DNA of 64,000 nt from Pseudomonas sp. ANT_H12B. GTDB taxonomy: Bacteria; Pseudomonadota; Gammaproteobacteria; Pseudomonadales; Pseudomonadaceae. Made by a program: the position numbers and the translations under genes. Position 1 is the stretch's first letter. Every line of letters begins with the position of its first letter. The notes beneath the pieces were generated by a model. The model ran no database searches, was not told where the DNA came from, and saw only the letters and a list, made by a program, of their open reading frames with translations. The stretch lies in contig NZ_VOBI01000007.1 of the NCBI RefSeq assembly GCF_008369325.1, forward strand, positions 186,001 through 250,000, given 5' to 3'. Of this stretch, positions 8,646 to 17,445 are shown piece by piece.

Positions 8646-9881
8646 ATGGACCAGACAACACTCGCGGCAAACACCTACACCAACTACCGCAAAGTCATCG
8701 CGTTGGCCGATCACGATTGGGAGACCGCTGAAGCCGGTAAAATCTCGGGGCTCAACGTTGAAATCAAAAGCGCCAACCGGATGCTCGATCAGCACGGGCG
8801 CGCGTTTCATCATTTCTGCACGACCTCTTATCTGGGCCTGGATCACCATCCCGACATTCTCGACGGCGCCATGACCACACTGTGGGAGGCCGGCACCCTT
8901 CGCGTCGCCAATTCAAAGAACCGCTGCAAACTGGCGATACTGGAGCAGTACGAAACCGAACTGTCCGAATTGTTCGGTGCCAGTTGCCTGAGCACCTTGT
9001 CATGCAGTGCGGCGAGTGCGGGCATTCTGCCGTTGCTGGCCGGCGGCGTGTTCACGGAAAACCGCCCTCCAGTGATGGTTTTCGACCGGTTGGCGCATTA
9101 CTCGATGAGTCACCTCAAAGCCGCCTGCGCGGATGAAACGACGGTCGTGACCTGTCCGCATAACGACATGGATTTTCTCGAAAAGCAGTGTCAGCAACAC
9201 ACCACCGTTGCGTATGTTACCGATGGCGCTTACAGCATGGGTGGAATCGCGGACATGGACAGCCTTTTGTATCTGAAGGACCGTTATGGGTTGTTTCTCT
9301 ATCTGGACGACTCCCACGCGCTTTCCACCGTAGGAACATTCGGCGCCGGCCTCGTGCGTCCCGGGTTGCATGCCCTGGAGGATGATTGCCTGATCGTCGC
9401 CTCACTGGCCAAGTCGTTTGGCGCCAGCGGCGGTCTGGTGATGCTGGGCAATGAACGGCAGAAGAAGCTCATCCAGCGTTACGGCGGCCCCAGCAATTGG
9501 TCGCAAAGCCTGAACAGTGCGGCCATTGGTGCGGGAAGAGCGTCCATCCAGCTTCATCGAACTCCGGAATTCGCCGCGTTGCAGGAAAAACTTCAGGCCA
9601 ATATCCAGCTCTTTGACGGCCTCATACGAACCGATCAACACAAAAGCAACATCCCGATTCGATTGGTCCGCTGCGGCGAAGCAGCACTGGCGAACAGCAT
9701 CGCCATGGAACTTGCCAATCACGGTTTCTTCACCTCGGCAGTCTTTTTCCCGGTGGTCGCACAAGGCAAGGCTGCCATCAGAATTACCCTGCGCGCCGAC
9801 ATGGAGCCGACGCTGATCCGACACTTTTGTGAACTCATCACCGAGCTTTTACGCACTCACGGCCGGGACGTCGCCTGCTGA
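8646..9881 (+). CDS. PLP-dependent alpha-oxoamine synthase-like enzyme
   Basis: A 411-residue fold-type I PLP enzyme of the alpha-oxoamine synthase group (relatives BioF, Kbl, HemA-ALAS, CqsA), which join an amino acid to an acyl thioester with loss of CO2. Visible landmarks are H151 in DRLAHYSM (ring-stacking His), D221 and H224 in DDSH, and the candidate Schiff-base lysine K256 in SLAKSFGASGG. The glycine-rich loop of BioF is replaced by TLRVANSKNRCK, so it is not a normal BioF or Kbl. No biotin or threonine genes are near. It is followed after 15 bp by an MFS exporter gene, suggesting synthesis and export of a small metabolite. The product is unknown. Confidence 0.8.
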   Translation: MDQTTLAANTYTNYRKVIALADHDWETAEAGKISGLNVEIKSANRMLDQHGRAFHHFCTTSYLGLDHHPDILDGAMTTLWEAGTLRVANSKNRCKLAILEQYETELSELFGASCLSTLSCSAASAGILPLLAGGVFTENRPPVMVFDRLAHYSMSHLKAACADETTVVTCPHNDMDFLEKQCQQHTTVAYVTDGAYSMGGIADMDSLLYLKDRYGLFLYLDDSHALSTVGTFGAGLVRPGLHALEDDCLIVASLAKSFGASGGLVMLGNERQKKLIQRYGGPSNWSQSLNSAAIGAGRASIQLHRTPEFAALQEKLQANIQLFDGLIRTDQHKSNIPIRLVRCGEAALANSIAMELANHGFFTSAVFFPVVAQGKAAIRITLRADMEPTLIRHFCELITELLRTHGRDVAC

Positions 9882-9896
9882 AACCGAGGAGACACA

Positions 9897-11063
9897 ATGA
9901 AGAGCAGCACCACCTTCCTCGTCACTTGCAGCACGGTTTTTCTCGCCCAATTGGGCATGAGCATTTATCTGCCGGCGTTACCGGATATTGCCCGGGACCT
10001 GTCCGCCGATGCCTCGCAGGTTTCCTGGGGGCTGGCGGTGTATCTGGTCGGCATGGCGCTGCCGATGTTGTTCTGGGGCAGCCTGGGACAGCGTATCGGT
10101 CGTAAACCGGTGCTGCTCGCCGCACTCGGCATTTACGGGGTGGGCAACCTTGCTCTGCCCCACGGCCAGACGCTTGAGTGGTTCGTGTTTTTTCGCCTGC
10201 TTCAGGGCATTGGCGCCAGCGGGATTTCAGTGATGGCCCGGGTGCTGATCCGCGACAGTTTGCGCGGTGACCTGCTGGCCAAAGCGCTGTCCTGGATATC
10301 GATTTCTTTTGTGGTGGCATTGGGCATCGGCCAGTACCTGGGGTCGATCATCCAGGTGACGCTGGGCTGGCCGGCGATCTTTTATCTGTTGGGGGGAGTG
10401 AGTCTGATGATGGGGCTGGTCGTGGCACGGGTTACGTTCCCGATACTGACCGAGGAGAAGGCTCATTCATCCGCCTGGCCGAGCTACTGGCGCATTTTGC
10501 GTCATCGTGACTTTGTGTTGCCGGCCCTCACCGGCGGCCTCGGGTATGGGGTCATTGTCGCGTTCAACACCGCAGCGCCGCTGATTCTGCAAGGACCGTT
10601 CAACTGGTCGGCCGTGGAATACGGATTGTTGGGCTGGCCGATCAGTGCGGCGTATTTTCTGGGGGCTTTGGCGGTCAATGGCTGGGTGATTCGCACCGGT
10701 CAGCGCTGGCTGATGACGATGGGTGTTGGGTTGGTGCTGGCCGGCAGCGCCGTGATGTTGCTGGGGAGTATTTCGGGCACTTCAGTGGCGCTGCTGTTCT
10801 GGTTGCCCTATTGCTTTGCGGTATTCGGCCAGTCGTTGAACTACCCCGTCAGCCTGTCCCTGGCCAACGACGGTTCACCGGTCGGCGGTGCTTATGCGAT
10901 GGCGTTGAGCGGTTTCATTCATCAACTGATGGCCGCGGCCATCGGTGGTGTGGCCAGCCTGATAGCAAGTGAGCAGGCCTGGCCCTTGTCCCTTTTATGC
11001 ACCTTGTTGGCCTTGGGCGCGATGCTTTGCGTGATGCTCGCGCCGGGCGGTAAAAATGACTAG
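9897..11063 (+). CDS. MFS efflux transporter, Bcr/CflA type
   Basis: A 388-residue 12-helix MFS protein of the drug-resistance Bcr/CflA type. The N-terminus carries the family features [15 protein letters not shown] and [15 protein letters not shown] (motif A, about residues 59-73). It has a GAGGAGA ribosome binding site and starts 15 bp after the oxoamine synthase stop, so the two form an operon. The pairing suggests export of, or self-protection from, the synthase product. Its last 4 bp overlap the convergent alcohol dehydrogenase gene, leaving no room for a terminator. Confidence 0.87.
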   Translation: MKSSTTFLVTCSTVFLAQLGMSIYLPALPDIARDLSADASQVSWGLAVYLVGMALPMLFWGSLGQRIGRKPVLLAALGIYGVGNLALPHGQTLEWFVFFRLLQGIGASGISVMARVLIRDSLRGDLLAKALSWISISFVVALGIGQYLGSIIQVTLGWPAIFYLLGGVSLMMGLVVARVTFPILTEEKAHSSAWPSYWRILRHRDFVLPALTGGLGYGVIVAFNTAAPLILQGPFNWSAVEYGLLGWPISAAYFLGALAVNGWVIRTGQRWLMTMGVGLVLAGSAVMLLGSISGTSVALLFWLPYCFAVFGQSLNYPVSLSLANDGSPVGGAYAMALSGFIHQLMAAAIGGVASLIASEQAWPLSLLCTLLALGAMLCVMLAPGGKND

Positions 11064-12208
11064 AACGCGCTGCGGAAAATCTCCTCGATCTGGCGTTGAT
11101 CCGCCACTCGGGGATTGGTCAGGCCGCAGGCATCTTTCAACGCATTCGCAGCGAGAACCGGAATGTCGTTGAGTTTGGCGCCGAGCGCTCGCAAACCGGC
11201 TGGAATATCGACATCCTGTGACAGAGAGCGGATCGCCACAATCGCCGCCCGGGCACCTTCTTCCGGGCTGAGCCCGCGAACATCAGCACCCATTGCACGC
11301 GCCACATCGGTCAGGCGATCGGCACAGACCAGCGCGTTGAAACTTTGCACGTGAGGCAGTAGTACGGCATTGCACACACCGTGGGGCAGGTCGTAGAAAC
11401 CACCCAATTGATGCGCCATAGCGTGGACGAAACCGAGCGACGCATTGTTGAACGCCATCCCGGCGAGGAACTGCGCGTAGGCCATGTTTTCCCGGGCAGC
11501 CATGTCGCTGCCATCGCGTACGGCCAGGCGCAGGTTGTTGCTGATCAACGTGATGGCCTTCAGTGCACAGGCATCGGTGATCGGGTTGGCGGCGGTGGAG
11601 ACGTAGGCTTCGATGGCGTGGGTCAACGCATCCATGCCGGTGGCTGCGGTCAGGCTTTTGGGCATGGCGACCATCAGCGCCGGGTCATTGACCGACAGCA
11701 ACGGAGTGACGTTGCGGTCGACGATGGCCATTTTCACGTGACGCGATTCGTCGGAGATGATGCAGAAACGGGTCATCTCGCTGGCCGTGCCCGCAGTGGT
11801 GTTAATGGCGATCAGCGGCAATTGCGGCTTGGCGGATTGATCGACGCCTTCATAGTCGCGAATCTGCCCGCCGTTGGTGGCGCACAAGGCGATGCCCTTG
11901 GCGCAGTCGTGGGGAGAACCGCCGCCCAGGGACACCACGAAATCACAGCGGGTTTCCTTGAGCAGGCCCAGACCGCTCTCGACGTTGGCCATGCTCGGGT
12001 TCGGTTTTACGCCGTCGAAGATCACCGAGTCGATGTCCTTCGTCGCCAGTTTTTCGGCGATCATCTTCGCCACGCCGGCCTTGGCCAGCCCGGCGTCAGT
12101 GACGATCAACGCTTTGCGAAAACCATACTTGCCGATGGCGTCCATGGCTTCGTCGAGACAACCGATGCCCATGATGTTCACGGCGGGGATGAAAAACGTA
12201 CTGCTCAT
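11060..12208 (-). CDS. yiaY: iron-containing alcohol dehydrogenase, YiaY-like
   Basis: A 382-residue group III (iron-activated) alcohol dehydrogenase that interconverts alcohols and aldehydes with NAD(P). The N-terminal [14 protein letters not shown], the nucleotide-binding [11 protein letters not shown], and the metal-binding region with [18 protein letters not shown] closely follow E. coli YiaY as I remember it. The start at 12208 has AGGAG 8 bases upstream; the extension to 12283 does not look coding. It is monocistronic. A TTGA-N6-TCAA site 84 bp upstream could mean control by an FNR-type regulator. Confidence 0.9.
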   Translation of the reverse strand: MSSTFFIPAVNIMGIGCLDEAMDAIGKYGFRKALIVTDAGLAKAGVAKMIAEKLATKDIDSVIFDGVKPNPSMANVESGLGLLKETRCDFVVSLGGGSPHDCAKGIALCATNGGQIRDYEGVDQSAKPQLPLIAINTTAGTASEMTRFCIISDESRHVKMAIVDRNVTPLLSVNDPALMVAMPKSLTAATGMDALTHAIEAYVSTAANPITDACALKAITLISNNLRLAVRDGSDMAARENMAYAQFLAGMAFNNASLGFVHAMAHQLGGFYDLPHGVCNAVLLPHVQSFNALVCADRLTDVARAMGADVRGLSPEEGARAAIVAIRSLSQDVDIPAGLRALGAKLNDIPVLAANALKDACGLTNPRVADQRQIEEIFRSAF

Positions 12209-12291
12209 GAGCGAGTCTCCTGGCTTAGACCGAATCGGCAGCGCCGATCCAGCGGGTACCCACAGGATCGACCTATCGCTCACGCAGTAAC

Positions 12292-12305
12292 TTGATCTGG
12301 CTCAA
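12292..12305. promoter_or_regulatory. candidate Anr/FNR box (TTGATCTGGCTCAA)
   Basis: TTGA-N6-TCAA, differing from the ideal Anr/FNR site TTGATNNNNATCAA at one position, in the divergent gap between yiaY and the DUF4917 gene. It lies 84 bp from the yiaY ATG and 60 bp from the DUF4917 ATG, so it could serve either. An alcohol dehydrogenase is the more natural low-oxygen target. Confidence 0.4.
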
Positions 12306-12364
12306 GTCCTGGTCGTGATAAAGTCGCCGCCCATCAGACCTTTTGCTTCGAGACTTTGATCGCA

Positions 12365-13384
12365 ATGACCGATTTCCAGGATGTTGATGCCCAGCTTGAA
12401 GACTGGAACGTCTTGCGCACCACCGCTTCGTTCGGCGGCCTGCTGGTGGGCAATGGCGCCAGTCGCGCGGTATGGGATGATTTCGGCTACGACTCGCTGT
12501 TCGAAAACGCCCGTACCGTAGAAGAAAAACCCCTGGGCCAGTCCGAACTGAGCGTGTTCGAGGCGATGCAGACACGCAGTTTCGAACAGGTACTCAGTGC
12601 GCTGAAAACCACCAGCCGGGTCAACAAGGCCCTGGCCGTCAGCTCTGCCGCGCCGCGCAATCGCTACTACGCGATCAAGGAAGCGCTGATCAACACCGTG
12701 CACGCGGTGCACATCCCGTGGCGGCTGGTGGTGCCTTCGACGCTGGCGAAGATCAGTCAGGAGCTGGGCACCTATCGGACGGTATTTACCACCAACTACG
12801 ACTTGCTCAACTATTGGGCGATCCAGCATCAGCCGGACGCGATCACCGACCTGTTCCAGGGTGCCGAGCCGGGTTTTGATCTGAGCGCCAAGTCGACCGA
12901 TAAAACTTGCTTGCTGTACCTGCACGGTGGCTTGCATCTGGTGCGCAATCAGGACGGCACGGCGCGCAAACTGATGTCGACCGAGGGCACGTTGCTCGGC
13001 AGTTTCGCGATCAACAATACGATCAAGACCCTCGACGACGTGCCGCTGTTCGTCAACGAAGGCCCGGCTCAAGACAAGCTCAAGACCATTCGAAGCTCGG
13101 ATTATCTGTCGTTCTGCTACGACCAGTTACTGGGCCATGGCGGCGGGTTGTGCCTCTTCGGTCATGCCCTGGGTGAGCAGGACAGCCACATCATTCATGC
13201 GTTGCGCCAGGCAAAACCCACGGTGGTGGCGATCTCGATTTATCCGCGCAGCAAGGCGTTCATCCAGCATCAGAAGCGCCATTACGCGAAGGTGTTTGAG
13301 GGAACCGGGAGTGAGTTGCGATTTTTTGATTCGAAGACGCATGCGTTGGGCAGCCCGAAGCTTACGGTTCCTGTCGAGGTCTGA
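12365..13384 (+). CDS. DUF4917 family protein with SIR2-like motifs
   Basis: A 339-residue protein that I place in DUF4917. It carries the landmarks of the SIR2/NAD-binding fold: GNGAS at 29-33, TTNYD at 142-146, LHGGLH at 186-191 and FGHALGEQDSHI at 265-276. In SIR2 enzymes the TTN-D and LHG residues bind NAD and catalyse, so NAD hydrolysis or binding is possible but unproven here. No membrane segment or partner domain is seen. It stands alone, with a terminator-like palindrome 10 bp downstream. The start at 12365 (ATG) is preferred over a TTG at 12356, though the ribosome binding site is weak. Confidence 0.75.
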   Translation: MTDFQDVDAQLEDWNVLRTTASFGGLLVGNGASRAVWDDFGYDSLFENARTVEEKPLGQSELSVFEAMQTRSFEQVLSALKTTSRVNKALAVSSAAPRNRYYAIKEALINTVHAVHIPWRLVVPSTLAKISQELGTYRTVFTTNYDLLNYWAIQHQPDAITDLFQGAEPGFDLSAKSTDKTCLLYLHGGLHLVRNQDGTARKLMSTEGTLLGSFAINNTIKTLDDVPLFVNEGPAQDKLKTIRSSDYLSFCYDQLLGHGGGLCLFGHALGEQDSHIIHALRQAKPTVVAISIYPRSKAFIQHQKRHYAKVFEGTGSELRFFDSKTHALGSPKLTVPVEV

Positions 13385-13394
13385 AGACTGTAAA

Positions 13395-13425
13395 GATCGT
13401 TCCCACGCTGAGCGTGGGAACGATC
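13395..13425. repeat. GTTCCCACGC palindrome, likely terminator
   Basis: A second copy of the GATCGTTCCCACGCT palindrome (15-bp arms, 1-base loop), lying between the convergent DUF4917 and XRE-cupin genes. Confidence 0.8.
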
Positions 13426-13435
13426 ACAGTTGAAG

Positions 13436-13978
13436 TCATTCTTCGGCGCTATGCACCACCACCAGCAACTGCGCCTGAACCTCTCCCACTGACCGTATCC
13501 GGTGCGGTTTCTGCGCGTTGAAATGCAGCGCGTCCCCACGATTGAGCAGCACCCGCTCGTTCATGAAGTCCACTTCCACCTGTCCCTCATGCACGAACAG
13601 AAACTCCTCGCCCAAATGCTCCTTGAAAGTCTTGTCGGCAAACTCGGTCGGCGGGTAAATCATGAACGGCAGCAGGCCGCGTTCACTGACCTGATGGGCC
13701 AGCACCGCGTAACCCGGGCTTTCATCGTTGGCCCCCAGAGACTGACGCTCATCGCTGCGCACCAGGCTGTAGCTGTCGAGGCTGACGTTGTCTTCAGAGA
13801 ACAACTCCTCGACCTTCACGTTCAGCGCCTTGGCCAGTTTCAGGGCGGCGGCGATCGACGGCGTGTTCAGCCCGCGTTCGATTTTCGACAGATAACTCTT
13901 GGTCATACCGGATTTTTCGGCCAAGGCCTCCAGTGTCACGCCGAGTTTTTTTCTCAGTAATTTCAAACGGATAGACAT
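13436..13978 (-). CDS. XRE-cupin transcriptional regulator
   Basis: A 180-residue regulator with an N-terminal Cro/C1-type helix-turn-helix (about residues 5-60; KSGMTKSYLSKIERGLNTPS) and a C-terminal cupin domain (about 105-175; GEEFLFVHEGQVEVDF), a layout common in small-molecule-responsive repressors. It is divergent from the aldolase/DapA-like operon. The 159-bp intergenic region holds three GTGTCAT half-sites, so autoregulation and control of the operon are likely. The ligand is unknown. Confidence 0.9.
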   Translation of the reverse strand: MSIRLKLLRKKLGVTLEALAEKSGMTKSYLSKIERGLNTPSIAAALKLAKALNVKVEELFSEDNVSLDSYSLVRSDERQSLGANDESPGYAVLAHQVSERGLLPFMIYPPTEFADKTFKEHLGEEFLFVHEGQVEVDFMNERVLLNRGDALHFNAQKPHRIRSVGEVQAQLLVVVHSAEE

Positions 13979-14024
13979 GTAGAGCGATTAATCCATCAAG
14001 GAGACGATGATAGGGCCCTTGCAA

Positions 14025-14060
14025 ATGACACTTTGTGTCATATAGCATCTTTTGTGTCAT
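14025..14060. promoter_or_regulatory. operator with three GTGTCAT half-sites
   Basis: A perfect 7-3-7 inverted repeat, ATGACACTTTGTGTCAT (14025-14041), is followed by another GTGTCAT at 14054-14060, 19 bp after the equivalent half-site. The spacing is close to two helical turns. It lies 47 bp upstream of the XRE-cupin ATG and 78 bp upstream of the aldolase ATG, so it is the obvious candidate binding site of the XRE-cupin protein. Confidence 0.6.
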
Positions 14061-14137
14061 TTGCATTCACCCATGACCTTGCGAGCAACGAGTGAAAGGC
14101 AAACCCGACGTCCATTGAACAACCAAAGGACACCGAT

Positions 14138-14920
14138 ATGGCCAAGACCTTAGCACTACCCAAAGAGCAACTGGTCAAGCAAGCGCTGACCCAGATGCAA
14201 AATACCCTGGCGGATAATACGTGGACCGACCGGCAAAAGCTGGCCCTGACCTGCCGGATTCTGTTCGAAAACGGCCACGACTCCGGCCTGGCCGGGCAGA
14301 TTACCGCCCGCGGCCCGCAACCGGGCACCTACTACACTCAACGACTGGGCCTGGGTTTCGACGAGATCACCGCGGGCAATCTGCTGTTGGTCAACGAAGA
14401 CCTGGACGTGCTTGAAGGCCACGGCATGCCCAACCCGGCCAACCGTTTCCACAGCTGGGTGTACCGCGCGCGGCCCGACGTGAACTGCATCATTCACACG
14501 CATCCGACCCACATCGCAGCCTTGTCGATGCTCGAAGTGCCTCTGCAGATTTCCCACATGGACCTCTGCCCGCTCTACGACGACTGCGCGTTTCTCGAAG
14601 GCTGGCCGGGCGTGCCGGTCGGCAACGAAGAAGGCGAGCTGATTGCCGGTGCCTTGGGCGACAAACGAGCGATTCTGCTTTCGCACCACGGCCAATTGTC
14701 CACAGGCGCGACCATCGAAGAAGCCTGTGTCATTGCGCAATTGATTGAACGCGCGGCCAAGTTGCAGTTGTTGGCCATGGCGGCGGGAACGATCAAACCG
14801 ATCCTGCCGGAGTTGGGTCGTGAAGCCCATGACTGGATTTGCAAGCCTAAACGCCACGCCGCCGCGTTCAACTATTACGCTCGGCAGAACCTGCGCCAAC
14901 ACGCTGATTGCCTGAACTGA
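14138..14920 (+). CDS. class II aldolase/adducin family protein
   Basis: A 260-residue class II aldolase/adducin-domain protein, a family of zinc-dependent aldolases, epimerases and decarboxylases acting on sugar phosphates or hydroxy-oxo acids. The zinc ligands are visible as HTHPTH (about residues 113-118) and LSHHGQLS (about 185-192). AAAGGAC precedes the ATG. It is co-transcribed with a DapA-like lyase 29 bp downstream and controlled, presumably, by the divergent XRE-cupin gene. A comparable aldolase/DapA-like pair is known in P. aeruginosa (PA0223-PA0224). The substrate is not established. Confidence 0.85.
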   Translation: MAKTLALPKEQLVKQALTQMQNTLADNTWTDRQKLALTCRILFENGHDSGLAGQITARGPQPGTYYTQRLGLGFDEITAGNLLLVNEDLDVLEGHGMPNPANRFHSWVYRARPDVNCIIHTHPTHIAALSMLEVPLQISHMDLCPLYDDCAFLEGWPGVPVGNEEGELIAGALGDKRAILLSHHGQLSTGATIEEACVIAQLIERAAKLQLLAMAAGTIKPILPELGREAHDWICKPKRHAAAFNYYARQNLRQHADCLN

Positions 14921-14949
14921 ACCCACTCAATTTCAAGAGGAGAGTCGCC

Positions 14950-15837
14950 ATGTCGACCCCAACCATTCACGGCATCATCGGTTACACCATCACCCCTTTC
15001 ACCGCCAATGGCGAAGGCGTCGATCTCGAAGCGCTCGGGCGCTCCATCGATCGCCTGATCGACAGCGGCGTCCACTCCATCGCCCCGCTGGGCAGCACCG
15101 GCGAAGGTGCTTACCTGAGCGACGCGGAGTGGGATCAGGTCAGCGAATTCAGCATCAAACACGTGGCCAAGCGTGTGCCGACCATCGTCAGCGTGTCTGA
15201 CCTGACCACCGCCAAAGCAGTGCGCCGGGCACGTTTCGCCGAAGCTCATGGCGCCGACGTGGTGATGGTGTTGCCGACGTCCTACTGGAAACTCAGCGAA
15301 GCAGAAATCCTCGCCCACTACCGCGCCATCGGTGAGAGCATCGGCGTGCCGATCATGCTCTACAACAACCCGGCCACCAGCGGCACCGACATGTCGGTGG
15401 AGTTGATCCTGCGGATTTTCAATGCCGTGGACAACGTGACGATGGTCAAGGAAAGCACCGGCGACATCCAGCGCATGCACCAGCTGCAACGGTTGGGCGA
15501 AGGTCAGGTGCCGTTCTACAACGGCTGCAATCCGCTGGCGCTGGAGGCGTTTGCGGCTGGCGCGAAAGGCTGGTGCACGGCGGCGCCGAACTTGATTCCG
15601 CAGCTCAATCTTGATTTGTATGAAGCCGTATTGGCCAACGATCTGGGCAAGGCCCGTGAACTGTTCTATCGCCAGTTGCCGCTGCTGGACTTCATCCTCA
15701 AGGGTGGCTTGCCGGCGACGATCAAGGCCGGTTTGCGTGCCACCGGACTGGAAGTGGGCGATCCGCGGTTGCCGGTATTTCCACTCGGCGAGGCTGGCCT
15801 CGATCAATTACAAACCTTGCTAAAAGCATTGCGCTGA
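14950..15837 (+). CDS. dihydrodipicolinate synthase (DapA) family lyase
   Basis: A 295-residue TIM-barrel class I lyase/aldolase of the DapA/NAL family. It has the pyruvate-binding GSTGEGAYLS loop, the YNNP tyrosine motif and the Schiff-base lysine in VKESTGD. The start at 14950 follows AAGAGGAGAG; an earlier frame to 14908 is just the intergenic gap. Genuine lysine biosynthesis is unlikely because it is paired with a class II aldolase and an XRE-cupin regulator. A catabolic role on a 2-oxo acid is more plausible. The exact substrate is unknown. Confidence 0.85.
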   Translation: MSTPTIHGIIGYTITPFTANGEGVDLEALGRSIDRLIDSGVHSIAPLGSTGEGAYLSDAEWDQVSEFSIKHVAKRVPTIVSVSDLTTAKAVRRARFAEAHGADVVMVLPTSYWKLSEAEILAHYRAIGESIGVPIMLYNNPATSGTDMSVELILRIFNAVDNVTMVKESTGDIQRMHQLQRLGEGQVPFYNGCNPLALEAFAAGAKGWCTAAPNLIPQLNLDLYEAVLANDLGKARELFYRQLPLLDFILKGGLPATIKAGLRATGLEVGDPRLPVFPLGEAGLDQLQTLLKALR

Positions 15838-15860
15838 TCTCAAGCCACATACAAAACCAA

Positions 15861-15951
15861 TGTGGGAGCGAGCCTGCTCGCGATGGCGGCCTGACATTCA
15901 ACATCTTCGTCGAATGTTAAGCAGCTATCGCGAGCAGGCTCGCTCCCACAG
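15861..15951. repeat. REP doublet with inner inverted repeat
   Basis: Inverted REP copies at 15861-15883 and 15926-15951. The spacer itself contains ACATTCAAC...GTCGAATGT, so the whole unit can fold into one long cruciform, like the doublet at 24367-24457. It sits between the convergent DapA-like and DUF1508 genes and may end both transcripts. Confidence 0.85.
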
Positions 15952-15968
15952 GAGATTTGTATCGGGGC

Positions 15969-16313
15969 TCAAAGCACCGGCAGGGTCTTGTCCTTGATCA
16001 CCGTGGTTGGTCCGTTGGCCTTTACGCTGGCGATGCCTTTATCCATTGCGGCAGCCGAGGCGTAAGCCTCGCTGCTACCGATGATCTCGTGGTTACCGGC
16101 CTTGAGGTTGAAGTAAGGATGGCCATCCTTGGTGGTTTTCTTCTCGTAGCGGTCATCCTTCGGGCTGTTGCTCTGAACCGACGCGATGCCTTTGTCAGCG
16201 GCAGCGCGGGTGGTGTACAGCTCGCTGGTCAGAATGGTTTCCGCGTTGGCGGCCTTCAGTACAAATTTGAACTGACCATTGCTGCTTTTGCTCACTTCAT
16301 ACCATCCAGACAT
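15969..16313 (-). CDS. DUF1508 (YegP-like) protein
   Basis: A 114-residue protein made of two tandem DUF1508 repeats (about residues 3-50 and 55-102), each with the pattern W/Y-x-F-x-LKA-N-x-E-x-I followed by A-x-DKGI-x-SV. The family includes E. coli YegP; its function is poorly known. The start at 16313 has AAGGAGA 6 bases upstream. It is probably cytoplasmic, since no signal peptide is seen. Confidence 0.88.
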   Translation of the reverse strand: MSGWYEVSKSSNGQFKFVLKAANAETILTSELYTTRAAADKGIASVQSNSPKDDRYEKKTTKDGHPYFNLKAGNHEIIGSSEAYASAAAMDKGIASVKANGPTTVIKDKTLPVL

Positions 16314-16370
16314 GCTGTTTCTCCTTGGCAATTGAGAGGTTTCGCGCTTCAGAGTAAAGACCAACCTGCC

Positions 16371-16676
16371 CTACTTCACCACCGCGCGCACCACCGATAA
16401 CTCCGGTGCCTGCACGCGTCGCTGGCTCAGGTATCGCATACAGCTGACCCGCAAAAACGAGGCGAAATTCACCACCTCGCCGCGGTAATCCATCACCTCT
16501 TCATACAGCTTGGCGATCAATTGGTTGGTGGTCATGCCGTCGACCTCGGCGATTTCGCTGAGGATGTCCCAGAACTGATTCTCCAGCCGCAGGGTGGTGA
16601 CCACCCCGCAGATGCGCAGCGAGCGGGAGCGCGATTCGTAGAGAATCGGATCGGCTTTGACGTAGAGCTCGCACAT
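16371..16676 (-). CDS. ribbon-helix-helix domain protein
   Basis: A 101-residue protein whose middle part (SRSLRICGVVTTLRLENQFW and the helices after it) fits the ribbon-helix-helix RHH_4 family, small dimeric DNA-binding proteins. The start at 16676 (MCELYVKADP) has GAGG 9-10 bases upstream; the longer frame to 16868 runs through the DJ-1 gene and is not real. It lies 14 bp downstream of the DJ-1 family gene and is probably co-transcribed. Its DNA target is unknown. Confidence 0.8.
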   Translation of the reverse strand: MCELYVKADPILYESRSRSLRICGVVTTLRLENQFWDILSEIAEVDGMTTNQLIAKLYEEVMDYRGEVVNFASFLRVSCMRYLSQRRVQAPELSVVRAVVK

Positions 16677-16690
16677 GAAAACGTCCCTCG

Positions 16691-17272
16691 TTACAGCGTG
16701 ATTTTGGTGCCCAGCAACCCGAGGAAACCGGCCAGCCAGCTCGGGTGTGCAGGCCAGGCCGGCGCAGTGGCCAGATTGCCTTGTACGTGACCTTCCGTCA
16801 CCGGGATATCGATGAACGTACCGCCCGCCAGGCGCACTTCCGGGGCACAGGCCGGGTAAGCGCTGCACTCACGACCTTCGAGAATCCCCGCCGCCGCCAG
16901 CAATTGCGCGCCGTGACACACGGCGGCGATCGGTTTGCCGGCCTTGTCGAACGCTCGCACCAGATCCAGGACTTTTTCGTTCAGGCGCAGGTATTCCGGC
17001 GCACGACCGCCCGGGATCAACAGGGCGTCGTAGTCGGCTTCAGCGACCTTGGCGAAATCGAAGTTCAGGGCAAACAGGTGGCCGGGTTTTTCACTGTAGG
17101 TCTGGTCGCCTTCGAAATCATGGATTGCCGTGCGCACGGTCTGGCCGGCGGTTTTGTCCGGGCAAACGGCGTGCACCGTGTGGCCGACCATCAGCAATGC
17201 CTGGAAAGGCACCATCACTTCGTAGTCTTCGACGTAATCGCCGACCAGCATCAGAATTTTTTTAGCCGCCAT
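16691..17272 (-). CDS. DJ-1/PfpI family protein
   Basis: A 193-residue single-domain DJ-1/PfpI protein. The nucleophile-elbow cysteine is C119 in AVCHGAQ, and the supporting acidic residue lies in GDYVEDYE (E15 or E18). Relatives are cysteine-dependent stress proteins, amidases or glyoxalases; which activity applies here cannot be read. GGAGG lies just upstream of the ATG. It is followed by the ribbon-helix-helix gene after 14 bp. Confidence 0.88.
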   Translation of the reverse strand: MAAKKILMLVGDYVEDYEVMVPFQALLMVGHTVHAVCPDKTAGQTVRTAIHDFEGDQTYSEKPGHLFALNFDFAKVAEADYDALLIPGGRAPEYLRLNEKVLDLVRAFDKAGKPIAAVCHGAQLLAAAGILEGRECSAYPACAPEVRLAGGTFIDIPVTEGHVQGNLATAPAWPAHPSWLAGFLGLLGTKITL

Positions 17273-17445
17273 GGGGAGGACTCCTCTGGGAAATACATGG
17301 GCATGTAGGAGTATTCAAGGTAGTCCTTATCCGCAGGGGCGGGTAATAACCAGTTACTACCTGAAGGACCGCGATGGCGTCCTCAAACTGTACGGATAAC
17401 TCTGTGCCTAGCTGTAACAGAGCAGCCTGCACAGTTTATGGCTAG

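Noticed and set aside
14950..15837. lysine-biosynthetic dapA
   Set aside because: It is paired with a class II aldolase under an XRE-cupin regulator, not the usual dapA context.
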